Shown one piece after another: positions 20,035 through 28,845 of a DNA stretch of 34,398 nucleotides (the stretch's first letter is position 1; every line of letters begins with the position of its first letter). Position numbers and translations under genes: made by a program. Origin of the DNA: Nemertoderma westbladi (lineage: Eukaryota; Xenacoelomorpha; Nemertodermatida; Nemertodermatidae); NCBI GenBank assembly GCA_032718475.1, contig JAUCBJ010003191.1:1-34398 (forward strand), in the 5' to 3' direction. Under the pieces are notes generated by a model. It was given only the letters and a program-made list of their open reading frames with translations. It was not told the origin of the DNA and ran no database searches.

Positions 20035-21640
20035 TGTAGCTTTTGACACTATGCAAAATCCGAGCACAGAGTTAGAAGCGCATTGGATAGGTGAACATTT
20101 TTTGCAGTGAAAGTATTTCCATACCTATTATAGTTTTCGAGATAGTCAGACATGAGTAGCTAAAATTTGAATTTTTTTCGGTAAAGTCTGATTTCACCGG
20201 TACCTGTCATCCGAAATATGGATTGTGATATATCGTTAAATGCGGGTCCACTAACTGTACATTCACATATTTTCAAGGAAAAAATTCGATCAAGCGTTTT
20301 CGAAATATTTTCGAATTACCGGAAGCAGACTTTGGACGACTATATCTCCGGTACCGGTAGGCCTATTGAGTCGAAATTTTTTTTAATCTACTTAGAACAC
20401 TCCATTGAATGTTTTTTAGTTTGAAAGTTTTGCCCCAAAATGCTCAGAAGTAATTTCGAAAAAAATGATCATTTCGCGATCATGATCTTTTGACCCCCTA
20501 GAATTGAACTTTTTTATGGTCAAATTTTGGCTACCCCCCTAATTCGAGGGTGAGGAATCTTTTTGTAATGTTAAGTTTTTTCATACGGTGAACTCACAGG
20601 ACTTGGTCTTCGAAATAAAACCGAAAACATGATCTTTCGTGATCATGGCCTGATCAAATCGCTTTTTAAAAATTTCGAAATGCTTAAAAGTTGCCCCTTC
20701 TTAATAGAAGTCGATTAGTAAAAAAAAAATCGGGGGTCTCAAACAAAGTTTTCGAGAAAATCGGGAAAAAACGAAAAACACGATCTTTTATGATCAGGTA
20801 TCAGATCTCGAGAACCGGTTGTCCGATCGAGCCAATTTTTTTTTTAATCAACTCAGAATAGACCATTGAACATTTCTTACAATGAATGTTTATTAGAAAA
20901 ATGCTTAGATTCGATTTTAAATATACTGATCTTTTCGCGATCATGATCTTGAGTTTTGACCCACTAGACTTGAACTTTTTTATGCCCAAATTTTGGCTAC
21001 CCCCCATAATTCGATGGTGAGGAATCTTTTTGTGATGTTAAGTTTTTCCATACGGTGAACTCCCAGGACTTGGTCTTTGAAATAAAACCAAAAACACGAT
21101 CTTTTCTGATCGCGGCCTGATCAAATCGTTTTTTGAAAATTTCGAAATACTCAAAAGTTGCCCCTTCACCATAGAAGTCGATTCGTAAAAAAAAAATCGG
21201 GGGTCTCAAACAAAGTTTTCGAGAACATCCAAAAAAACTAAAAAATCTGATCTTTAATGATCAGGTATCAGATCTCGAGAACCAGTTGTCCGATCGAGCC
21301 AATTTTTTTTTTAATCGACTCAGGGCGGTGTTCTGAACGTTTCCTACAGTAATTGTTTATATCAAAAATGCTTAGTTACGATTTTACGAAGTCCGATCTT
21401 TGCGCGATCATGATCTTGGTTTTGACCGGGAAGAATTCACTTTTTTTAAAATCTTTTAACGGGAATCATGACTAATGTGGGGTCGCTGAATCTTTTTGTA
21501 ATGTTAAGTTTTTCGATTGGAGCAAGCCTTGAGTGTCCGATTGCTGATCAAAACTGATCTTTGCTGATCATGGTCAAGATCATGATCTGACACCTCCAAA
21601 AAAAGCTCCTTGAATGTAAACCCATATGCTGCCTATCGAT
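20035..21640. repeat. Satellite-like array of about 466-bp units rich in GATC palindromes
   Basis: TGAACTTTTTTATG occurs at 20505 and 20971 with a diverged equivalent near 21437, giving a 466-bp period over about 3.3 units. Each unit has the same order: GATCATGATCTT, CAAATTTTGGCTACCCCCC, GGTGAGGAATCTTTTTGT, CGGTGAACTC, TGATCAAATCG, AAAGTTGCCCCTTC, TCGGGGGTCTCAAACAAAG, GATCAGGTATCAGATCTCGA and CCGATCGAGCCAA. The two central units are closest to each other and the outer ones are more diverged. Short minus frames in it repeat with the unit and are not genes. Confidence 0.85.
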
Positions 21641-22095
21641 TGGCGCCGGTCCCAACTCCGTAGCATTAGCCGTTTTGGCTGTAGCTCCATAGCAACGTGG
21701 TTGCTAGGGAAGCGGACTTTTTGACTCAAATTGGCCCTAGCCGGAGAACCGTAGACTTTTTTAACACATTATGTATGGCGAAAAGTCTTCTGGATAAATT
21801 TTGGGGGGGGGGGGGGGGTCTAGGAACATCCTATTGTTCGTTTTCGCTTAGTTGCTGAGATCCTCTCGTCCCCCAAATCCCAGGATTCTATAAAGGCATT
21901 CTGCTGGACTAGTTCCGTGGCCGGAATAGTGTTCGGTGTTCTGCGAACAGAGAACCTAATCGGTTTAGGGCCCTGACCGTCCAGCATTAGTGCGTATGTA
22001 AATTATGTACATTGGTACGTAATTATAACTACCTACTCCTAAATATTATGTATGTTGGTATGTTCGTACCCATCAGTTTGTATCAGTTTGTACCA
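21641..22095. other. Gene-free stretch with a G-run
   Basis: Holds 16 G (21803-21818) and no recognisable gene. CATAGCAACGTGGTTGCTAGG near 21690 contains a short imperfect palindrome. Confidence 0.45.
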
Positions 22096-22132
22096 CCCCC
22101 CCCCCCCCCCCCCCCCGGGGGGGGGGGGGGGG
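22096..22132. repeat. Poly-C joined directly to poly-G
   Basis: 21 C (22096-22116) are followed without a spacer by 16 G (22117-22132). This is a self-complementary homopolymer junction at the edge of the LINE/tRNA chimera. Confidence 0.9.
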
Positions 22133-23360
22133 TTGGTTGTACGGCCCTGGTTGTCGTAGGGGCGGGCATGAGTCGCTGTTAAATAGATGATAAATGTAAG
22201 TAGGTGAACCCCCGCAGTATTTGCAGGTGCAAAAAAAAAGCAAACAGTCGGCCGAAGCCGGAGGCGACCCGAAGGCTCCTCTTTCGATAGCTGCTACCCG
22301 AGGGTAGGGGTGGTCGCTACTCCTATCCCAAGATTTGCTCCCAGTTATTTAACTGGTACTCATTTTATCGACCCCAGTGGATGAAAGGCTGAGTGGACCC
22401 TGGCGGGGCTGAACCTACAACCAATAGATTGCAGGCCCGGCGCTCAACCAACTGAGCTACCCCGCCGTTAATGATTGCGGATTTTGATTTTGATTTGCAG
22501 GTACAATCATCGGATAATTCGTGGAATTGTGTTTTAATGTTACATAGTTTCCAATGGAAGCCATGAACGGTTAATCTTGAAATTAAATGTCGCTTTCTTC
22601 GTCCGGCAGTGCAAGTGATCCAGGTGTTCTTGTGAAACTTGTTGAATAATGACGGGAATTTATCGTTGAGATCTTCGATATACGTTTTGCATCCGACCAT
22701 TTTCAATGCAACAGTAGAAGAGGCGTTTTTAGGAAGTCCCAGGAGTCTTTTAACGAAAGTTGTTTTAACTTTATATATTTCTTTCAAATTTAAAAGTGTA
22801 AAATATGGCGCAATCTCTGGGAAAGCATAACTAATCATAGGTTCCAGTTTCAATTGATATTAATTGGAGATATTTGAGGCAGCCAATCGCAGCAAAAGCT
22901 TTCCTCTTTTTCTTGTTGATGTGTTTTGTGAAGACTAAGGACGGTTGCATTTTGACCCCGAGATATTCATATTCGTAATAGAGTTCAATTTCCTGTCCTG
23001 CATAGTTGAATACATCATCAATGGCTAAAATCTCCCTCCCTTTCGGAATTTAATAATTTAAATTTTTGTTAATTTCACCTGCATTAAGTTGTTTGTAGAA
23101 GTACACCATCAGAGTAGTTCATCAAGTCCCTTTTGGATATCTGATTTTATTGACGAGTAGAATTCAAGGTCGTCGGCGAAGAAAATTTGTTTTAGGGTTA
23201 GTGTTGAGAGTTTTATTCCATCAAATATTCTAATTTTATTCTGGAGAAGTGCCTTCGTTAAATTAAATAGCTTCCCCTTGATTCCGAATAGAGAATATAG
23301 TTTGTACATAGAGCAGTATCCTTCTGTCGACGAGATCAAAGGTTTTCCGGAAGGTCATCC
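22133..23360 (-). pseudogene. Degenerate LINE reverse transcriptase with chimeric 3' end, copy 2
   Basis: In minus sense the pieces follow the order of a LINE ORF2: TFRKTFDLVDRRILL (motif A region), LYSLFGIKGKLFNL, FADDLEFYSS (the catalytic xxDD box, at about 23170), YEYEYLGVKMQ with TKHINKKKRKA, MISYAFPEIAPYF with KRLLGLPKNASS, and the C-terminal RRKRHLISRLTVHGFHWKLC. The QGD...SP block expected between motifs A and C is missing, and several frameshifts break the chain. The final frame runs without a stop from 22853 through the LINE tail into the tRNA-like block. It is a dead copy, with the clade not assigned. Confidence 0.8.
22402..22466 (-). repeat. tRNA-like SINE head, copy 2
   Basis: Same block as 16656-16720: pairing GGCGGGG/CCCCGCC ends, intact A-box region, imperfect B box. 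It translates in frame behind the LINE tail as GGVAQLVERRA. Confidence 0.8.
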
Positions 23361-23549
23361 TCAACTCTGCCCCCCCCACAATTGGATCTCGCACCTCGCA
23401 CTCTTCTCTTCCCCCCCCCCCCTCCCAAACTCTCGCACCTCCCCCCCATGCTCCTCTGATACTCAACCCCCTTTTACTTTCACTCTCCATACTCCTGTCG
23501 GGTTCCCACATTCTCATTTCTGTCGTCGCACTTGAGAAATGGGATCCGT

Positions 23550-23698
23550 CTGTGATGGGATCTGAGATCCCGACCGGGTAAGATTTATACGCGTCACTTG
23601 ACTGCTGGTCTGCTGGGCTAGTGTTCTTTTGGCCGAAGGGCGTTGGGGAAAAATAACAGAGTTTGTGTTTCTCGATGTTAATGTTCCAAATGATAATA
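23550..23698. repeat. Dispersed repeat X, copy 1
   Basis: Shares GGGATCTGAGATCCC (a palindrome), ACCGGGTAAGATTTATA, GCGTCACTTGACTGCTGG and TTTCTCGATGTTAATGTTCC with 28606-28711. It has about 43 bp more in the middle. It is followed by a (TGATAAT)n-like tract to about 23770, which could be a SINE-type tail. It lies within the 3' part of the Gag-like copy 2 frame. Confidence 0.75.
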
Positions 23699-23779
23699 AC
23701 TGATAATTGATAATATTTGATAATATTTAATAATAATTGATAACTGATAATAACTAAATAATTGATGACTCCTCCATAC

Positions 23780-25495
23780 GATATAGCTGTCGCTACCTCC
23801 TGATATGTGAATGGCAGTCTCCTCTTGATAATCTCCTGATGGGCTCCCGGATTGCTATTAAAGAAGCCCCACCGGAACTCCTGGGCCTTCATCCTCTGCC
23901 GTGTCATGACACCGACGTCGGCCCACTCCTCAATGATCTTGAACTTCTCTTCATCGTCCATCCAGTCGCACTGACGCCTATAGTGCCCTCGATAGTTGCA
24001 CTTTGAGCATTGGTTGTGCAGCCTCGGACATGCACCCATCCTATGGGTCGACTCGCGGCAGTAGAGACAGGTCGTCCCCCTCTGGAATCGATACAAACAG
24101 CTCTTTTCCTGGTGGGGTTAGTCTCCCACACTACTCACAGCCATGTATCAACGCGTCCCGCCCCAAGTCGTCCTTTGCCCCATGCGGTCTCCTGGGTCTA
24201 TGGAGCCGCTGATAGGCAAACATCTGGACGCTGTGGTCCCTACCCATATCGACATCTTCCTCCACCCTCGGCATCGTCTCCCCAAACACTACCCGTGGTG
24301 CCATTCCCGGTTGCTCTCCCAACCTGATCGTACTTGCCGCGAAATCCATCGCATGCTTCTCATGCTCCCAGGCCCGCTTGCCGGGTTTGTCCCAGAAGGC
24401 TCTCGCCCCACTGGCCATCACCACACTCCCGCCCACCCAGTCCTTGTCTGAGTGGCCGATCCTATCAATGGGTGGCATCTCCCCGAACTCGTCGTCATCC
24501 CCTCCCTTGATGGGAGTGGATCCGAACCTGGTAGCCCGGTAGATCCACTATGTCCCTTTCCACCTTGGTTTCCACCCATAACTTTCCACCCTTCCTGCTC
24601 CCTCAGTCTCTTCCTTGCAAAGTCGCCCTCAGAGCCCCCTGTTATGGGCATTACTTGCAGTCCCGATGTCGACTGTTTCAGTGATCCCTCCATCCATCCC
24701 AGTTCATCCTCCAGAAACTCGCCTGAGGTCTCCGATCCCCACCTCAGCTCGTCCAGGTTCTGGACTTCAAACTCGTATTCCTCCCCCCCTTCTCTCTCGT
24801 CTGCCTCCCTCCTTTCTCTCCTCGCGACCTCCTCCAGTCTCCTCTCCTCGACTTTGTCCGCTTCAAACTTCTTCCACCTCTTGTACGGTGTGCCACCTCT
24901 CTGTCCACTAGGTGTCGGCTATCATAGTACACCGACTCGCCCTTCAGTCCTGGGTGGTATACAAGACCTTTGAAGGCCACCTTAAAGGCTCTCCTGTGAT
25001 TTAGAGGTGCTCCTGATAGCAGAAACGCCATCGGCTCTCTTCCAATAACCACAGCCATGAATAGTTTTAATAAACCTATCATTATCCAATCCTCCTGTAA
25101 GATACATCTCTTCTGATATATCTTTATCGCTCCCTTTCGGAACTGATATACCTCTTGCTTCCCTGGCCTCGCTCCCCATTTCAGCGAGTTCACCAGTTCC
25201 GCTCCGTACTCCTCTCGGAACTTGCCCCAGTCCATCGGCTTGTGGCAGATGAGCCCCATGAGCTGGCCCATCGCCACTGCTCCACAATGTCCCGTGCCCA
25301 CTCCTTGCTCCTCCCGGAACTTGCCCCAGTCCATCGGCTTGTGGCAGATGAGCCCCTTGAGCTGGCCCATCGCCACTGTTCCACAATGTCCCATGCCCGC
25401 TCCTTGCTCCTCCTGGAACTTGCCCCAGTCCATCGACTTGTGGCAGGCGAGCCCCATGAGCTGGCCCATCGCCACTGCTCCACAATGTCCTGTGT
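23780..25495 (-). pseudogene. Unidentified retroelement Gag-like gene, copy 2, with two zinc knuckles
   Basis: In minus sense: three 33-residue repeats (MDWGKFREE...GLICHKP), a core shared with 17230-17990 (LQEDWIMIGL, PLNHRRAFK), a charged region (WKKFEADKVEERRLEEV), an acidic linker, a domain with DRIGHSDKDWVGGSVVM, then two CX2CX4HX4C knuckles (CLYCRESTHRMGAC and CSKCNYRGHYRRQC, about 24000-24080) and a short tail ending near 23780. At least four frameshifts break it. Knuckles after a larger domain are typical of retroelement Gag nucleocapsids or of ORF1 of some LINEs. A degenerate LINE lies just downstream on the same strand, so ORF1 cannot be excluded. The family is not recognised. Compared with copy 1, the N-terminal part after the ATG is replaced by a minisatellite. 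Confidence 0.6.
25222..25495 (-). repeat. 99-bp in-frame tandem repeat within Gag-like copy 2
   Basis: TTGCCCCAG(TCCATC) recurs at 25222, 25321 and 25420, exactly 99 bp apart, encoding 33 residues per unit. Copy 1 of the gene has the segment once. Units are nearly identical, so the expansion is recent. Confidence 0.9.
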
Positions 25496-25514
25496 TATTA
25501 TCCTATCTACCTTC

Positions 25515-25960
25515 CTATGTGGCGCCCTCAGTGCCCACAACTTCTATGGTACTATGTACCCTGCTACTACTATGGTATCCGTACATACCCTTCACTTACA
25601 CTCACTACGTGGCGCCCTCAGTGCCCACAACTTATACGGTACTATGTACCCTACTATTGCTACTATGGTATGCCTACATACATACCCTTTACTTTCTTAC
25701 TACGTGGCGCTCTCAGTGCCCACAACTTCTACAGTACTATGTACCCTACTACTGCTACTATGGTATGCCTACATACCCTTTACTTTCTTACTATGTGGCG
25801 CTCTCAGTGCCCACAACTTCTAACTTCTACGGTACTATGTACCCTACTACAACTTCTATAGTATACCTACATACCATACCCTTTACTCTCTTACGTGGCG
25901 CCCTCGGTGCCCACAACTTCTCTGGTACTATGTACCCTACTGCTAGATTCGTTACATGGT
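25515..25960. repeat. Minisatellite A, five units of 90-100 bp
   Basis: GGCGCYCTCRGTGCCCACAA begins at 25521, 25611, 25706, 25797 and 25897. Each unit continues with CTTCTAYGGTACTATGTACCC, CTACTATGGTATGCCTACAT and CTTTACTTTC-like parts. It sits just after the ATG (25969-25971) matching the start of Gag-like copy 1. The frame from that ATG stops within about 30 codons. Confidence 0.88.
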
Positions 25961-26220
25961 TTCTCCGCCATCGCAACTCCGTACACTCTCACCTAATTGG
26001 TGGGGCCTTACAAAGGCTCAATCCAGGTAAGAGGATCGTCAAACAGAGTAATATTTGTTCCGGTCAGTGATGGCCTACCTCTTATGTCACGTTTTGATGT
26101 ATTTTCTGCTCCCCTACATCTACTTCCTCTACCTCTACTTCCTCTACATATACTTCCTCTACATCTTCTTCCTCTATATCTACTTGCGGTATGCGTACAT
26201 ACCCTCCTGACTTCCTCACG
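25961..26220 (-). other. Start region and 5' flank of Gag-like copy 2
   Basis: ATG GCG GAG at 25969-25971 matches ATG GCA GAG at 17990. Upstream (plus 25985-26080) the flank matches that of copy 1 (GGGCCTTACAAAGGCTCA, CAGTGATGGCCTACC). A CTACTTCCTCTACMT simple tract follows at 26110-26190. Confidence 0.55.
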
Positions 26221-26880
26221 TGATGCCCTCAGTGCCCACAGGTTTCTCACTCTCCATACTCTTCGGCTACGGTATGCGTACACATACCCCCCCCCCCTCA
26301 CTTCCTAACGTGGCACCCTTTGTGCCCAAATCTACTACTCCCTACATGGCACCCTTTCTGCCCATCTCTACTACCCCCAGCACCCTTTGGCTGGGGGTAG
26401 GTGGCACCCTTTGTGCCCACCTCTACTACTCCCTACATGGCACCCTTTGTGCCCATCTCTACTACCCCCAGCACCCTTTGGCTGGGGGTAGGTGGCACCC
26501 TTTGTGCCCACAACTTCTACTACTCCCTACATAGCACCCTTTGTGCCCATCTCTACTACCCTCAGCACCCTTTGGCTTGGGGTAGGAGGCACCCTTTGTG
26601 CCCACCTCTACTACTCTCTACATGGCACCCTTTGTGCCCATCTCTACTACCCTCAGCACCCTTTGGCTGGGGGTAGGTGGCACCCTTTGTGCCCACCTCT
26701 ACTACTCTCTACATGGCACCCTTTGTGCCCACCCCTACTACTCCCCAGGTGGCACCCTTTGTGTCCACCTCTACTACTGCACCCCTCGACTACGGTATGC
26801 ATACATACTCCCCCTCAATTCCTTACGTGACGCCCTCAGTGCAGTCAAAGATGCGTATGCTAAATTACCCTAGGAGCTAT
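26221..26880. repeat. Minisatellite B, higher-order array of about 91 bp
   Basis: TGGCACCCTTTGTGCCCA recurs from 26311 to about 26750 in alternating spacings of about 35 and 55 bp, giving a composite period of 90-96 bp (26312, 26402, 26492, 26588, 26680). The longer half-unit ends with CCCCAGCACCCTTTGGCTGGGG, a 7-bp stem hairpin. Units at the edges (26220 and 26826, GTGAYGCCCTCAGTGC) resemble minisatellite A. Confidence 0.85.
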
Positions 26881-27189
26881 GTTAACCTAGGCAACGTTTA
26901 ACTACCTACACCTTTGCGCATACACCTCGGCACGTCCGTACCCTTCTCTGTCCAACCTATTGGACCACTCAACAACCTAAGGGCCACCCCTCTATCACGT
27001 ATCTCTCCCATCTTCCCCCTCTAGCTCATCTTACTTTCTACCCCATTCTCTTCTTCTAATCCTTCTTGTTTCTGGTGGGACATTCTCTGCCCCTCTCGCC
27101 CTCCGTCGGGTGCCACGGATCCCTTAACTCTCCGCGCGCACTATCTGTCGACGCTCTATTGTCTCGATTCCTTGTCTTCTTGGTTGTCT
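26881..27189. other. Gene-free stretch
   Basis: C/T-rich sequence with short chance frames only. Nothing recognised. Confidence 0.4.
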
Positions 27190-28605
27190 ATATTGCGGAT
27201 ACTGTAATGGGGGAATGTCACCCTGCCCCCCCCCCCCCCCCACCGGTGTTATGTTTGGTACTGGGGTTAATGTTAATATATTGGGGCCCATCCATCTATC
27301 TGCAATCGCAGTTCGTCTTATCTCGTTGCACATTATCGTTCTTGTGGTCCGTAATGTTCTCTTGTTCCTGTATGTTCTTGGTTGTCTATATTGCCTATCT
27401 GCAATATCCCCCACAACCGGGTATGCATATCATCCCGCATACGCTTTCCCGCTCTCTCTCTCTCTCTAGCCTCCCTCATACTTTGGTTGGCCAATTCTGC
27501 CTCCCTCTCATCCCGCCCTCTACGCTTGTTCACCTCTCTTGCCCCCGCTCCTTGTGCTCATTCATCTCTCTTGCCTCCCGCTCCTTGCGCTCGTTCATCT
27601 CTCTGGCCTCCTGCTCCTTACGTTCATTATCTACTCTCGCCTCCTGCTCCTTGCGCTCGTTTTCTACTCTCGCCTCCCGCTCCTCACACTCGTTTACCTC
27701 TCTCTCCTCCCGCTTCCTATAGTTTCTCGCCACCCTCTCGGCCCTCTCTTTACACTCTCTTGCTAATTCTCTCTCCCTCTCTAATAGTGCAGTTCCCTCA
27801 TCTAACTGCCTCTCCAGTTCCTTTTTGCCACAATGTCTAGTTGACACACCAGATATATCTCTAACACCCTTCTTGCTTTCGCGGACGATGTATCGGACTT
27901 GTCGGTCGCGATGGACTCCCGTCGCCTCTCTGTCCTGCTAATTTTCCCCCGTTTACTGGGGTTCCTCTAACCGACGACACCAAATCCTTGGGGTTAACCT
28001 CGGATTCGCCGTCATGCGGGTCCGCCCATCCCACTAACTTAATTCCCCTAGCATCCACTAAGTAATGCCCTACGTACACTACGTCTGGTTCCATTACCTC
28101 GGACCGCCACAATTCAATCAGTTCCGTGGCGACCCCCCTCGCTCTCTCACCTGCTAGTTCTCCCTGTCCAAAACGGACTAAGTAACGGAAATGTTTATTC
28201 GACTCACCTAGCCTCTGGTATAGTTTAGGCTGGTCTACCTTTCTCACCTTCTTGGCCTCTTTGAGTAGTTTTTTTGTGGCGTTGTACGCCCGTCGTAGGC
28301 GATCATTCGTCCCGACATCCTCCTCATTGACTCTACCTTCCCTCCTCGTCCAGCGTCATACCGGATCGTTAGCTTTCCCTCCTCATAGTTGTCTGCTGCC
28401 TTCCGCTTGGGTAGTCAGATCGTCCCTCATTGGTGAATCCGGGGTGGCTGGCCAGTACCGTCTCGTCATGGCCTCTCGGATCGTTTGGTTGGTGTCGCCC
28501 GGGGTCCGCGGCGGCGTTCTTTCTCCCTCTGATTCTCGGGGCGTTTGTCCTTCACTCTTCTTGGTGTGTTGTGGTCACAGTTCTCGTTGTAAGGATAGTT
28601 TTTAA
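27190..28605 (-). pseudogene. BEL/Pao Gag N-terminal part (element 3), broken
   Basis: Minus-strand protein-like sequence runs across several frames: a Pro/Arg-rich start (TPPRTPGDTNQTIREAM, about 28500), a middle with RAYNATKKLLKEA and FRYLVRFGQGELAG, a basic stretch around 27900, then a charged coiled coil with 11-residue repeats (NERKEQEARVD, NERKEREAREM; 27530-27720). The end carries IADRWMGPNILT and a poly-Gly block followed by QGDIPP. That last part closely matches 33735-33850 in element 2, which ties it to Gag of the same or a sister family. At least three frameshifts are visible. DUF1759, knuckles and Pol are absent downstream, so this is a 5' fragment. Confidence 0.65.
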
Positions 28606-28711
28606 CTGTGACGGGATCTGAGATCCCAACCGGGTAAGATTTATAAGCGTCACTTGACTGCTGGTCTGCTGGGTGTTTGTGTTTCTCGATGTTAATGTTC
28701 CAAATGATAAT
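28606..28711. repeat. Dispersed repeat X, copy 2
   Basis: Matches 23550-23698 without its central 43 bp. It lies between the element 3 Gag fragment and the palindrome. Confidence 0.75.
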
Positions 28712-28742
28712 AGCACAGAATCAGTTACAGTATATGATCGAA

Positions 28743-28843
28743 ATCGCAATACAGAATAACAACAGCAGTGTGTATAGTGATGTTACTAATCATTGATTAG
28801 TAACATCACTATACACACTGCTGTTGTTATTCTGTATTGCGAT
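28743..28843. repeat. Perfect 101-bp palindrome (50-bp arms, 1-nt centre)
   Basis: ATCGCAATACAGAATAACAA onward (28743-28792) is followed, after the single T at 28793, by its exact reverse complement (28794-28843). The right arm abuts the point where the Pol of element 2 loses similarity to its family. Confidence 0.95.
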
Positions 28844-28845
28844 CT

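Noticed and set aside
20035-21640. CRISPR-like or regulatory repeat array
   Set aside because: Units are 466 bp and diverged without unique spacers, and the genome is animal; satellite DNA is the simpler reading.
24452-27840. Many plus-strand frames of 80-280 codons
   Set aside because: They are Pro/Ser/Leu-rich shadows of minus-strand Gag-like genes or translations of the minisatellites, with no conserved motif.
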